Positions 45,401 through 52,627 of a stretch of 64,000 nt of DNA are shown in pieces. The notes below the pieces were generated by a model. That model saw only the letters and a program-made list of their open reading frames with translations. It was not told the DNA's origin and did not search any database. The first letter of the stretch is position 1. Each line of letters starts with the position of its first letter. The DNA comes from Candidatus Woesearchaeota archaeon (lineage in GTDB: Archaea; Nanobdellota; Nanobdellia; Woesearchaeales; UBA525), in NCBI GenBank assembly GCA_028818155.1, contig JAPPOH010000002.1, positions 1 through 64,000 on the forward strand, written 5' to 3'. Position numbers and translations under genes: made by a program.

Positions 45401-46992
45401 TCACAGAGCTCCAGGAAGAACACGATGCGATCGAAGCAGACAAACAGCTCCTTCTCGCAGAGCTCAACAACCCAACAACAGAGCACACGGACGCACTCGT
45501 TGCAGAACTGAAAGAGAAATACGGACTGGGGCTCTTTGTCGTGACACTCGAACAGGCAATCGAGGCTATTGAATTCAAGAAAGAGCAGAAGTTCATAGAA
45601 CTCCAAGCACCGATGCACGACCTGCAAGAGCAGTTTGATGAGCTCTCTGCAGACGATTATGTCCTTGAGAAGCAACGACAGCAGTACATGACAGAAGTGC
45701 AAAGTATCAAAACAGAACTCTACCAGTTCTTCGGCAAGGACATACAAGATATCACACAAGACGATCTTCGAGATCTACAACGTGAAGGACTTGACCAAAA
45801 GAGTTACTTCGGCGTGACGTACTTGTATGACAAAGCAGAACGTCAGCTTGCGGAAATCGAAGCGATGCGGAAGGCTGCACGATCCTGTCAAGGCGGATTC
45901 TTCAATCCGACGTGCCAATCCCTCGGGAAGCAAGCACAGAATATGGAAGGACTCGAAAAAGATCTTAAGGAAACACAAGCGCTTCTCCTTAGGATACCCG
46001 GCATGACAGCATACACAGAAACGAAAGCACTCTACGAAGAATATGTCAAACTGAAGAGTCGGCAGGCAGCAACGACAACGCCACTCGAAGACGCAACAGG
46101 CGCCGTTGCAGAGCGCCTCGACATCCTTGACTGCCAACAAGAATGCGCAGCACTCATCAAAGCGATCGAAAGTGAATATCCTGAATTCGAAAAGTTCCTC
46201 AAAGAGGACGAAGCGCTCATCAGAACAATCGCGCTCAGAGACTGGCGTGATAGAGAGAAGCTCCGCCAGGAAAAACTCGAGGCAGCGAACAAGTTTGCGG
46301 AAGCGATCGTCGTCATCTCCGATTACGTCCTCAAAGAATTTATCGATGAGGGCAAGCTCGACTTCCTTTCCTTGGCGCACTACGCGGAAGACTACCCTGA
46401 AATCGGGAAAGCGCTCGAGTGGAGCGATGAACACCTGAACCCTGAAGGATTCAAGCAGTCATTCTGCAACGATAAAGAGTTCGATATCCGTGATAACGAT
46501 GATGGTGCCGTCTACCAAGTCGGGCAGTTCAACGAAGTGAATGTGGTTGCAACCTTCGCCTCCGAATACAGAAAACTTGATAACTGGAGCCATGAAGAAT
46601 TCTTCTACCTCACCGTGGCGTACGTCACAAACCCAAGCAACCAGGACTACCAAATGGACATTGTCTTCACAGATCTGCAAGAGTGCGTGAGTACCTGTCC
46701 TGAAGAATTCTCACTCACAAACGACGTGTCATTCGACCTCGCATCAGGAGCAAGCTTCAGCTCGGGGAACTTCGCGAAGACACGCCTCGACTACCTCCCT
46801 GGCAGGTACGGCCAACTCTGCTTGCGCTTTGATCATCCATTCCCAGATGGAAGAGGAACAACAGAGCACTGTCGAGAGATACGGGAAGACACGATTAACA
46901 CAGGAAGCCCCGTCCCGCCCAAGGAACGGGAACCACAACACACGAAAGCGCCAGTGCCAACAACAGGCGATCCAGAGGAGGGATGGTCATGA
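39430..46992 (+). CDS. Giant secreted coiled-coil protein (2,520 residues)
   Basis: GTG start about 28 nt after TTTATAAAG, hence leaderless. Residues 1-26 form a signal peptide. Residues about 27-520 are Cys-containing beta-sandwich-like domains (YCDESCCYVPGG, FDYGLLFVGAGG). A hydrophobic Gly-rich stretch near 577-620 (TTVCSTGWGASVGQAISGIGSIVF) is followed by a basic segment (KERKAKRDAKRKENL) and a Cys-rich region near 828-930. From about 1130 to 2330 runs Glu/Gln/Arg-rich coiled coil, then a last beta domain (VNVVATFASEYRKLDNW). No enzyme motif is seen. The stop overlaps the next gene (ATGA). It probably forms a long fibre or surface structure. Confidence 0.75.
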   Translation: MVRVVQWRYWICFAIALTMLSSATAYSIETPMLTWQGHEVTSLSSTKSLPNTFLEFRLSPDFSTCFETSDTCGLVFRSEDLPIDGERLQVRECTENNQNITCTLGPFTFSTQDENVEFEYFAQVGTQRIDFTTSHIAILIDDTQPELTAVDTSYCDESCCYVPGGVETEIGFTIEDTQASFDYGLLFVGAGGSTAQVSYCNLPHCKAKITLNCQEGDRVTLRPISVGGISARDDAQNDVIGESQPLCCSTQPPEILSCESEADGVAGLAVSGGSVLYTAEVISYVGEPRGEINASAFSEGAELVEASCTRKEQGTNTFVCQWLIQALTPGTYDLRFDVFDAIGNNAVKEEQLTILDLKAPPPGEELDLLEIQKISAIPERLNRMAIDVAIANSKTYPFYITYDFTRKKDDVQILSQELTNCVYKAPGDDNFTIEHNLFALGRDLGNGRTSRVLHPDADWNETNRLNLEVIASRETLRLADTFTARCDVEVVVRDDEAVYIVPEVETIECPVSFRESALGDPGAAFVDKIEETQKKLNGSSAEKLRKLEKWRQKADEICRGVEKVVQIHNTAVALQGLGTTVCSTGWGASVGQAISGIGSIVFTVTDGFIEGAWNGMHPGGGRIANAINRVKQATNIGAYFGVIPENNALLESGGWLKKICRQVNCRVTADMQDSSQVVRNKDGTAVTDKEGNEVTESGGTKLSKERKAKRDAKRKENLDKLNAKEKARLERKAEKQGIQLLGSQGGQGDAAGSGAVPAGVNLGSDPTGPGSWENRGFKTDKDGNDILNKKGRPKVNKNNIAEYAGKEVMALANVADAEASLTGALFSMCLGGVIYNLQKQQALECTYLQCLKDQAFHGHSIHVCEQGRSYQMCLQTVGEAMELPFVRTVKNVMGNINGIIATAPSFLAKHWLNEGCAGYYGAAGAPERDGKCVDWGKVACLVSNSALNTLDNQRNSKQALGGIPHEKAEQALALCEQALQDIPAEALIQQRPNAVDIERRMVERQLDRASVQSDSSKDITALYQAWDLAYPGVRRPTHWHLERDSDGAVTYVSPRGTTLPENFVPPRVETKDGRQHLVFEYDKDSGRKGSGIVRNLLAGGKDAYTQRSGNIINRFKEQFNINTRVTQGEQLLERVQEREELLERAAGEAEPEKLTAAKGKKLIRIPLDTFSVPDEYKDAEDPLKTLLADEVMLLHHDAPNRGEASRRYMYTSLYNSLALEAPSSEALMKIIGEYEKEYNDIIERLDKKQGGIATSEEALQQMQQEMQELRRKGRSIYDQAAATMHDDPDAQLVEVVGADGKKTYKWQYNTRDVAAARAADKEAEQQRRISLWQQFLQLQSRLEDHPFTSTVVHRAPDGRTVSLQDPPVVVRDILHEYSDAELQQVFDAQWEGQQAAITAPVALEYSGSVTYGGSADYGNSGGGQQEHSVDFTIPFTTSSTDEEIRNSAINLEEYPISQEKINSIVAAAIATRDEARASLASVQSAARAPPATAAQPLQEQRTFSVEEVRNLKPLLAALRASHERRIAGEVDRESILLQREIERKEIMSADEAAIAQIIATRQQQYGQESALRADAVRRAQAYDDAVATKKTLLSENTRAIGELDAKDAAVLDQINRMQRKAHDIEGTHGDHQALQTLKAGIDALLSTHLSDTYDTYIRENQVEDTFRVGDIGASIRVLYDAGFMTQNDVDVFLAAKEGILREIPWYDENYITSTSLLATNARLLEDLQRTIDRGRPEIPGRTSSDTATRIQEEITGRERLLEEQQTEFRETADAASELLKADASISDVEYIVLNEYVTSLRAGTAVNPEEIQQFLLNAPADIREAIAAVEQQRAQLTANEQATEREIAAARAELGAVEQGPRDFSAEDLIGADLARAQTAQQQGLQNLERAYSEAQQHLSAYSGADREFMDNYLQILKRGDSTNTLTLAQSQRFYSLLQQVPEEVRLKFTNAEGAAMDYEEATRDYELYSEQYHIVQAGADTGIEGLAARITELQEEHDAIEADKQLLLAELNNPTTEHTDALVAELKEKYGLGLFVVTLEQAIEAIEFKKEQKFIELQAPMHDLQEQFDELSADDYVLEKQRQQYMTEVQSIKTELYQFFGKDIQDITQDDLRDLQREGLDQKSYFGVTYLYDKAERQLAEIEAMRKAARSCQGGFFNPTCQSLGKQAQNMEGLEKDLKETQALLLRIPGMTAYTETKALYEEYVKLKSRQAATTTPLEDATGAVAERLDILDCQQECAALIKAIESEYPEFEKFLKEDEALIRTIALRDWRDREKLRQEKLEAANKFAEAIVVISDYVLKEFIDEGKLDFLSLAHYAEDYPEIGKALEWSDEHLNPEGFKQSFCNDKEFDIRDNDDGAVYQVGQFNEVNVVATFASEYRKLDNWSHEEFFYLTVAYVTNPSNQDYQMDIVFTDLQECVSTCPEEFSLTNDVSFDLASGASFSSGNFAKTRLDYLPGRYGQLCLRFDHPFPDGRGTTEHCREIREDTINTGSPVPPKEREPQHTKAPVPTTGDPEEGWS

Positions 46993-49163
46993 GAAAAGGA
47001 CAGCTCACCATCTTCATCATCTTAGGCCTCGCAGTCCTTCTCATCCTCGGACTCTTCATGCTCAACAGTCAGAAAACTCCCCAAACATTCCAAGCGCAGC
47101 AAGAAACCACCGCCGTCACCAACATCGTGCAACAGTGTCTCTCCACTGTCGGGAAGACAGCGGTGCAAACGATCAGCATGAACGGCGGGTATGACAAGCA
47201 AACACTCACGTACCGGCCAGACCACGAGTCGGCAGTGATCAAGCTCGACCCACAGCACATTCCCTTATGGCACGAGATTCACGCGTGTAACGATGGACTT
47301 TGCCTCGGTGACCACAGGCCACGGCTCTGCAAGAGAGGAGAACAGTGTCCCCTCTCCACGGACGTTTCCTCTGACGTCAGCTTCCAGGAAAGCATCGAGC
47401 AATACATTGAGCGGGAACTCCCTGACTGCGTGCAACAACTGGAACAACTGCCGTCCATGGATGTCACGATCACTGATAAGCCAAGGGTGCACGCGATGAT
47501 CAGAGAGACAGATATCCTCCTCACACTCACGTACCCGATGGAAAGCACCACACAAGATGGACAACTCCTCGAAGCAGAACACTTCACCACAGTCCTCCCA
47601 GTGAACCTCGCGCAAGCGTACGAGCTCGCAACGAAACTCTATGCACTCGAGCGCAACACAAACTTCCTGGAGGAAGTCTTCCTACAACTCATCGCAGCCT
47701 ACAGCGGCGCTGACCGGCACCTGCCACCCATCAGAGCGCTCCAAACAGGGGGCACGCCACAATACTGGGTGACACGAAACGTCCAGCAAACAATCGAAGA
47801 CGATCTCTTGCCATTCATGCACTTCATCCAAGTGGTTAACGCTGAAAACTACGTTCCCCTCACGAGTCCCGGCACGCAACAGCAAGCCTACGCCGCGGGC
47901 ATTTACGATTACATGGCTATCAAACTTGATAACACACCCTACCCTGTGCGCGTCACATTCGAGTACCCGTACAGCGGGATGTACCTCGATATCAGTGGGA
48001 AAGAATTCTTGAAGCCACGAGAGCTTCCCGGCGCGGACTTCCTCAGCATCATCGGCGGGATGCGCTTCCTCGAGTACAAGTTCAAGTACGCTGCCGCCTA
48101 TCCGCTTATCGTCAAGGTAGAAGATCCGTATGCGTTCAACGGCGACGGCCTCGAGGTCCATTTCGGGCTCGAAGTGAATATTATGAACAACTATCCTGTG
48201 AACACGAGCACGGAGATCCTCACATTCACCGCCGCGGACACGACACTGGATCTCGTGAGCCCCGAGCAGCTCGTTGACCACCTCTACACCGTCAGGGTAC
48301 TGGACCTCCACACCGGACTGCCCGTACCTGAAGCAGGCGTCGGCTACACGTGCGGCACACACTATCAGATGGGCATTACCGACACGCGCGGCATCTGGCG
48401 CGGGAAGCTCCCCTACTGCCTCGGCGGGGCGATCACCGTGGAGCACGTCGCGTACATGAACACCGGTGTTGCACAAGAGAATACGGTGGAGGATCACGAG
48501 CAGACAGATATCGAACTCGGGATGTGGCCACGCCACGCAAAACCTGTGGAGCTGTACAAGTATGCAGATGGCACGCGGCAGCAACTTGCAGCACACGATA
48601 ATGTGATCCTCACCCTGACACGGCAGCGGACCACACCATATGATGGTGTTGTTCCCTTCTCTGGCATTCTTGAGTATGGGAGCACGGACGCGGATGTTGC
48701 TGTGAACACGACCATGACCGTCCTTGAAGAAGCGCTCAATGACGGCACCATCACGCAAGCAGAGTACGATGACGCTGTCGCAACGACGAGAACGCATGCA
48801 ACTGAGGAAAACGCACAACAGCAGGTGCTCGACCTCGTCCCCGGACGGTATGACTACCAGGCATTCCTCACGTACTATGGCCTGATTCAAATCCCTGCGC
48901 AGGAAGAATGTAGCGGCGGCATCATCAACAAGTGCATAACGCTCAACGCAACAAACTTCACACACTGGATGTCCGGCGGCGGTGTCTTGATTGACGAAGA
49001 CGGCTTCACACTCACAGAGGAGTTCGTCTACTCTGACAGGCCACTCATCCTGCATGTCTTAGAGCAGCCCCTCCCGAGAACGTGGGATGATATCCAGCAG
49101 CAGCAAGATCTTGAGAGTTATCAGACGTATGAGCGGAAGCAACAGGTCCAGCCGCAAACATAA
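46989..49163 (+). CDS. Pilin-signal-anchored surface protein, partner of the giant protein
   Basis: I use the ATG at 46989, which overlaps the giant gene's stop as ATGA; the track's ATG at 46983 adds two residues. The 724-residue protein begins RKGQLTIFIILGLAVLLILGLF, a class III signal typical of archaeal pilin-like proteins, followed by a large extracellular part with few cysteines (CNDGLCLGDHRPRLC), a carboxypeptidase-regulatory-like beta domain (VRVLDLHTGLPVPEAGVGYTC) and a Gln-rich tail. Coupled translation with the giant protein suggests a shared structure. Confidence 0.68.
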   Translation: MRKGQLTIFIILGLAVLLILGLFMLNSQKTPQTFQAQQETTAVTNIVQQCLSTVGKTAVQTISMNGGYDKQTLTYRPDHESAVIKLDPQHIPLWHEIHACNDGLCLGDHRPRLCKRGEQCPLSTDVSSDVSFQESIEQYIERELPDCVQQLEQLPSMDVTITDKPRVHAMIRETDILLTLTYPMESTTQDGQLLEAEHFTTVLPVNLAQAYELATKLYALERNTNFLEEVFLQLIAAYSGADRHLPPIRALQTGGTPQYWVTRNVQQTIEDDLLPFMHFIQVVNAENYVPLTSPGTQQQAYAAGIYDYMAIKLDNTPYPVRVTFEYPYSGMYLDISGKEFLKPRELPGADFLSIIGGMRFLEYKFKYAAAYPLIVKVEDPYAFNGDGLEVHFGLEVNIMNNYPVNTSTEILTFTAADTTLDLVSPEQLVDHLYTVRVLDLHTGLPVPEAGVGYTCGTHYQMGITDTRGIWRGKLPYCLGGAITVEHVAYMNTGVAQENTVEDHEQTDIELGMWPRHAKPVELYKYADGTRQQLAAHDNVILTLTRQRTTPYDGVVPFSGILEYGSTDADVAVNTTMTVLEEALNDGTITQAEYDDAVATTRTHATEENAQQQVLDLVPGRYDYQAFLTYYGLIQIPAQEECSGGIINKCITLNATNFTHWMSGGGVLIDEDGFTLTEEFVYSDRPLILHVLEQPLPRTWDDIQQQQDLESYQTYERKQQVQPQT

Positions 49164-49226
49164 AGTCTTATATACTCGAGGCGCATTCTTACAAAAAAAA
49201 GAGTTCTTAGAACAACGAGGTTTACA

Positions 49227-49613
49227 ATGGAAGGAACAATAAAATTTTTTAACACTGAGAAAGGATTTGGATTCATTGCTGGCGAGGACGGCAAAGAGTA
49301 CTTTGTCCACGTCACAGATCTAGTTGATAGCGAGACATTACCTCGCGACAACGACGCAGTTACGTTTGATGTTGTCCAAGGCGACCGCGGTCCGAAAGCG
49401 GGCAATGTTGCTATGGGCGGCGCTGCTCCAGCAGAAGCACCTGCAGAGGAAGCAGCTGAAGAACCTGCTGAAGAAGCTCCGGCTGAAGAACCAGCAGAAG
49501 ACGCACCAGCAGAGGAAGCTCCAGCAGAAGACGCAGCCGAAGAAGCACCAGCTGAAGAGGCTGCTGAGGAACCTGCAGAAGAACCAGCTGACGGCGAAGA
49601 AAAAACTGAGTAA
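49227..49613 (+). CDS. Cold-shock-domain protein with acidic EAPAEE tail
   Basis: Residues 1-65 form a cold-shock domain (GTIKFFNTEKGFGFI with RNP1, DGKEYFVHVTDL with RNP2). The remaining 60 residues are an Ala/Glu/Pro repeat (APAEEAAEEPAEE) not usual for CspA-type proteins. The domain binds single-stranded RNA or DNA; the acidic tail may modulate binding or keep it soluble. A CTTATATAC box near 49170 leaves a leader of about 30 nt, which contains runs of A. Confidence 0.88.
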   Translation: MEGTIKFFNTEKGFGFIAGEDGKEYFVHVTDLVDSETLPRDNDAVTFDVVQGDRGPKAGNVAMGGAAPAEAPAEEAAEEPAEEAPAEEPAEDAPAEEAPAEDAAEEAPAEEAAEEPAEEPADGEEKTE

Positions 49614-49637
49614 TTTCTTTCTTTTCTTTTTTTTTAT
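49614..49637 (+). terminator. Oligo-T terminator after the cold-shock gene
   Basis: The stop codon is followed by TTTCTTTCTTTTCTTTTTTTTT, an archaeal-style T-rich termination signal shared with the end of the convergent gene. Confidence 0.55.
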
Positions 49638-50353
49638 ACTACCCACGCAGCGGCGCCTTGGAGTGCGCGAACACTGTCACAGGTGGCGCGACTTTCTGCC
49701 AACTTGACATTCTCGCATGCCGCGAAGTCTGTGCCAATGAGGTTCAGTAAGCACGAATCGTGCACGCTCAGATCCACGATCTGGCCACAGATCATGTGAT
49801 CTTGTGCAGCAACCGCCACTGCGGCAACACATTTATCTCTGTCCACTCCCGCGAGCTGCTCTTGGCACGCGCCAATGCCTGCGAGCGCGCCTTCTCTCTG
49901 CGTGGTTTCAAGGACGCCCGCGATGGTCGCCGATGGTGAGAAGGTGTTGACTGCTTGCGCTGTCCCTGGCTGAATGCCTGTTGGCTTGTCTAAGAGAAAG
50001 AACATGCCGCCCGCTCCGATGAACAGCGCGATGAGCACAAACACAACTGTGGAGAGATTGCTCTTCGTGTGAATGGTGCCAGACCCAAAGACACTGTTGA
50101 TCGCTTTTTTCACAGCGCCTGGTTTGTGGTCCTGGCCGATGAGTGTGGAGAAGATCTGCTCTGGCGTGTAGCCTTGCCGTGCGTACTCTTGCACGTACTG
50201 TATCTCTGTGTTTGCTGAGCCTGTATGTTGTAGCGAGGCGAACGCATTGTCAATCTCCGCCTTGTTGTACTGCTGGCTTAGGACTTGTCTGATCTGTGCT
50301 TCTGTGTATCCTGCACGTTCTTCTTTAATAATGTACTCGACAAGGCTCGCCAC
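49634..50353 (-). CDS. Single-span membrane protein with UBA-like N-terminal repeats
   Basis: GTG start 28 nt after the symmetric TATA box at 50375. The 239-residue protein has two similar helical repeats at its N-terminus (EYIIKEERAGYTEAQIRQVLSQQ and QEYARQGYTPEQIFSTLIGQ), one membrane span near residue 115 (TVVFVLIALFIGAGGMFFLL), and an extracellular Cys-containing domain (CQEQLAGVDRDKCVAAVAVAAQDHMIC). No enzyme motif. The cytoplasmic repeats may bind partners. Confidence 0.6.
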   Translation of the reverse strand: MASLVEYIIKEERAGYTEAQIRQVLSQQYNKAEIDNAFASLQHTGSANTEIQYVQEYARQGYTPEQIFSTLIGQDHKPGAVKKAINSVFGSGTIHTKSNLSTVVFVLIALFIGAGGMFFLLDKPTGIQPGTAQAVNTFSPSATIAGVLETTQREGALAGIGACQEQLAGVDRDKCVAAVAVAAQDHMICGQIVDLSVHDSCLLNLIGTDFAACENVKLAESRATCDSVRALQGAAAWVV

Positions 50354-50374
50354 GCTTTCTTTTTGTTGTGAAGG

Positions 50375-50383
50375 TTTTTAAAT
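50375..50383. promoter_or_regulatory. Bidirectional TATA box (tRNA-Thr and membrane protein)
   Basis: TTTTTAAAT is centred 26-28 nt before tRNA-Thr on the plus strand and 26-28 nt before the GTG at 50353 on the minus strand. No second TATA-like sequence lies in the 53-bp gap, so one symmetric box probably drives both. Confidence 0.6.
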
Positions 50384-50406
50384 GTTAGGCTCTCTCCTGA
50401 CGATCT

Positions 50407-50479
50407 GCCCTCGTGGCTCAGTTGGTAGAGCGTTACATTGGTAATGTAGAGGTCCCGAGTTCAAGTCTCGGCGAGGGCT
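50407..50479 (+). tRNA. tRNA-Thr (GGT)
   Basis: Acceptor GCCCTCG/CGAGGGC with discriminator T, D arm GCTC/GAGC, anticodon stem TTACA/TGTAG with loop TTGGTAA (anticodon GGT), T arm CCGAG TTCAAGT CTCGG. No intron and no encoded CCA. Confidence 0.95.
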
Positions 50480-50486
50480 TACAACC

Positions 50487-50837
50487 CTATTCAGGTGGTC
50501 CCTTGCGGATGATTCTATGGACTCGCATCGGGATTTCGTCGTGTAACGCGTGTACTGTTGCAGTTAACTGCGCACCTTTTCTGAGCTCCTTTTCAAGTTT
50601 CTTCGCGTTCCAAAAGTAATTTGGGCCAGAAAAAAAGCGAAGCGGAGATGGTCCCTCTGTGTCAAGCTCGAGTACCTTCTGCACACCACACCCTTCGACA
50701 GCTACGTATACTGTGGAGGGTGCTCCTGCTTGAATGTGTGCATCTTGCACGACCCCTGTGATTGTTGGTCGTTTTCTATCGTAGAGAACCCCTGCAAGAT
50801 ACCCGACCGCTCCTGCGGCTGCAAGTTCTGGAAGCAT
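50487..50837 (-). CDS. Hypothetical protein with N-terminal hydrophobic segment
   Basis: This 116-residue protein starts with a short hydrophobic helix (LPELAAAGAVGYLAGVLY) and continues with a small beta-rich region (TITGVVQDAHIQAGAPSTVYVAVEG) and a basic helix. TATA-like sequences (TTTATAAATATAAAAG) lie upstream. It points toward tRNA-Thr. No family recognised. Confidence 0.5.
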   Translation of the reverse strand: MLPELAAAGAVGYLAGVLYDRKRPTITGVVQDAHIQAGAPSTVYVAVEGCGVQKVLELDTEGPSPLRFFSGPNYFWNAKKLEKELRKGAQLTATVHALHDEIPMRVHRIIRKGPPE

Positions 50838-50917
50838 ACCGCTTGGAGTTCTTTTATATTTATAAATTCTTCATTTTATAGTGGCAAGTTTATAAGCTAC
50901 GGGAGAATCCCACCCTA

Positions 50918-51418
50918 ATGCGACCGGTAGCACCTCTCCTAACTGCATGTCTTCTCATCCCAAGCACAACCGTTGCAAGCGACTGCAAAGCGCGCTTACA
51001 ACCAATCGCAAATATTGCAGCCACTATTGCAGGAGATATGCCCGAGAAAATGGAGGATGCACTCGGCGGAATTGCTGAAGGCATGTTCATGGCGGCAATG
51101 GGTCGTGGAAGGCACAAGGCTGTCTGCACCCCTCATGAGGTGATCACGTACTTCTCGCCATTTATTGCAGGAATCATTGATGAGGGAACCCCTGCAGGCT
51201 ACAAAAAGGGGTATCGCTTAGCAGCCCAGTTGGCCGAGTTTGCTGCCGAAACACAGCGTCGCTCTGGCGTGCCACACACCGAATGGATGCAGCAGGCGCT
51301 CGGTCAGATACTTACCTCGTACACAAATGCTGAAGAACGAGCGCGGAGCGCTGGCAAGATGGAGCTGGCAGCACATCTGCAAGAGTCTCAAAGACACTTT
51401 GAATTCTATTTAGAGTAG
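50918..51418 (+). CDS. Secreted or membrane-anchored hypothetical protein
   Basis: The 166-residue protein has a signal sequence (PVAPLLTACLLIPSTTVASDC) and a helical mature part with two cysteines. GTTTATAAG lies about 26 nt before the ATG. Its stop overlaps the relic of an ancestral ccdA 3' end (51410-51439), so before the insertion there it was the direct convergent neighbour of ccdA. Confidence 0.55.
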   Translation: MRPVAPLLTACLLIPSTTVASDCKARLQPIANIAATIAGDMPEKMEDALGGIAEGMFMAAMGRGRHKAVCTPHEVITYFSPFIAGIIDEGTPAGYKKGYRLAAQLAEFAAETQRRSGVPHTEWMQQALGQILTSYTNAEERARSAGKMELAAHLQESQRHFEFYLE

Positions 51419-51439
51419 CGCCGACTGATACCAAATAAT
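51410..51439 (-). repeat. Relic copy of the ccdA 3' end
   Basis: Read on the minus strand it encodes IIWYQSALL-stop, the exact C-terminus of CcdA. The inner 20 bases gccgactgataccaaataat are identical to 51975-51994; the last codons differ but are synonymous (GCG CTA CTC TAA here, GCC TTG TTG TAG in the live gene). It sits beside the TATA box of the inserted gene. Confidence 0.85.
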
Positions 51440-51467
51440 ATATAAATTGCCACCCACTTATGGTTAC

Positions 51468-51983
51468 ATGAGTGAACTCGATGAGTTTCGACCGTTTACA
51501 GTGCGGAGTTATGAACACGGTATTCCAAAACTATACAACGTACTGCAACTGCAAGCACTTGACGCATGGCGCGTGCATCAGTGGAGTGCAAGGATCAACA
51601 ACCAACCAGAGCATGCTGTGCAGCTCGATCAGCCACAAGAACTTGTAGCCCTTCGGGAGCGCATACTTCCGTATGCACAGATCGGCGATCGCTGGAGAGT
51701 GAATACAACGGTGCGCGTAGAGCCTCCTAGCGACAGTCTTGAGCAAGCAGGGGTTCTTCAGGAACAGGAAAGAATCAGTTTTCTTGTGAATGGGGCATAT
51801 TATCCTGGTGGCTCGTTCGATGATATTACAGCGATGTGGCGACCGGGAGAGCAAGATCTCTTCTTCAGTCGTGGTATCCGAGGGGTTAGTGGGGAAGAAC
51901 TGCACAAGCGACTCGTTACTGTCTGGCAGCCGCTGCAAGATGCACTACAAGATGTCTGCGAGCGCTACAACAAGGCCGACTGA
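51468..51983 (+). CDS. Orphan cassette protein (ccdA site)
   Basis: The start MSELDEFRPFTVRS at 51468 is about 27 nt after ATATATAAAT, which directly follows the relic repeat. The 171-residue protein is soluble, with a helical N-terminal half and a beta-like stretch (ISFLVNGAYYPGGSFDDITAMW). No family recognised and no resemblance seen to the cassette protein at 59879. Its stop lies inside the live repeat, so gene and site are closely fitted. Confidence 0.6.
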   Translation: MSELDEFRPFTVRSYEHGIPKLYNVLQLQALDAWRVHQWSARINNQPEHAVQLDQPQELVALRERILPYAQIGDRWRVNTTVRVEPPSDSLEQAGVLQEQERISFLVNGAYYPGGSFDDITAMWRPGEQDLFFSRGIRGVSGEELHKRLVTVWQPLQDALQDVCERYNKAD

Positions 51984-51994
51984 TACCAAATAAT
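51965..51994 (-). repeat. Live copy of the ccdA 3' end
   Basis: This repeat is the functional end of ccdA and also holds the stop codon of the inserted gene 51468-51983 on the other strand. Paired with 51410-51439 it frames a 525-bp segment with one gene. Confidence 0.85.
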
Positions 51995-52627
51995 GTAGAT
52001 GCCCGCGATAATTACAGCGAGACCGCCAATTTTCATCACGTGCGGCATGATTTTTGACAAGGATTTCTGCAAGTATTCCTTTGCCGTCACCGCCAAGATA
52101 TAGAAGAGCAGCATGAAGAGACTCATCCCCACACCGTATGCGATGATGTATGATACTCCAATGAACCCTGCTTTGAGAGAAGCAGCAACCACCACAAGAA
52201 ACAGTGGGAAGAGACAACCGAGCGCGCCAAGTCCGTATGCAATGCCAAAGATGAACGCTTCAACGTACTGATTCTTCGATTGTAATTGCGGCCCATGCAA
52301 GGGTAAGCTCACATTCTTGCCAAGGAGCATCATAATACCGAGAATGATAATCAAGACACCCATACCCACAACAATCCACGGGATCCATTGTTTCACAAGC
52401 TGCGCGATGGTAAAGAGCAACGTTCCCGCAACCGCATAGATTAAGATAATACCGAGTATCGTGCTGCAGCCAAGAAGCATCGCTGTTTGCAGCACGTTCT
52501 TCTTCTCACCTGCTGCCCGTGTCACGAAGGACGCGAGGTACCCAGGGAGTAAAGCAACTGCGCAGGGCGCGAAAAACGCTAAAATTCCCTGCACAAAAGA
52601 GTAAGAAAGTAAGGAGAGCTCGATCAT
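51965..52627 (-). CDS. ccdA: CcdA/DsbD-family thiol electron transporter
   Basis: The 220-residue, six-span protein has the paired cysteine motifs of CcdA (FFAPCAVALLPGYL and GLGALGCLFPLFL), which carry electrons from cytoplasmic thioredoxin across the membrane. The partner is the TlpA-like lipoprotein encoded immediately upstream (ATGA overlap). Electrons may come from the thioredoxin at 28525. Its last residues are duplicated at 51410-51439 by an inserted cassette. Confidence 0.88.
   Translation of the reverse strand: MIELSLLSYSFVQGILAFFAPCAVALLPGYLASFVTRAAGEKKNVLQTAMLLGCSTILGIILIYAVAGTLLFTIAQLVKQWIPWIVVGMGVLIIILGIMMLLGKNVSLPLHGPQLQSKNQYVEAFIFGIAYGLGALGCLFPLFLVVVAASLKAGFIGVSYIIAYGVGMSLFMLLFYILAVTAKEYLQKSLSKIMPHVMKIGGLAVIIAGIYIIWYQSALL

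Larger units (their letters stand above)
51440..51994. mobile_element. Candidate gene-end-targeting cassette at ccdA
   Basis: One orphan gene plus its promoter lies between two copies of the ccdA 3' end. The inserted side restores the CcdA C-terminus with synonymous codons. No integrase, transposase or inverted repeat ends are inside. Same layout as the element at 59817-60379. Confidence 0.6.

Noticed and set aside
47682-49055. 457-residue minus-strand ORF
   Set aside because: Antisense of the 724-residue surface protein gene, with no promoter and no domain.
49441-49600. Repetitive GAAGAACC-type DNA as a possible CRISPR or tandem-repeat array
   Set aside because: It is the coding sequence of the Ala/Glu/Pro tail of the cold-shock protein; there are no spacers and the repeat units vary.
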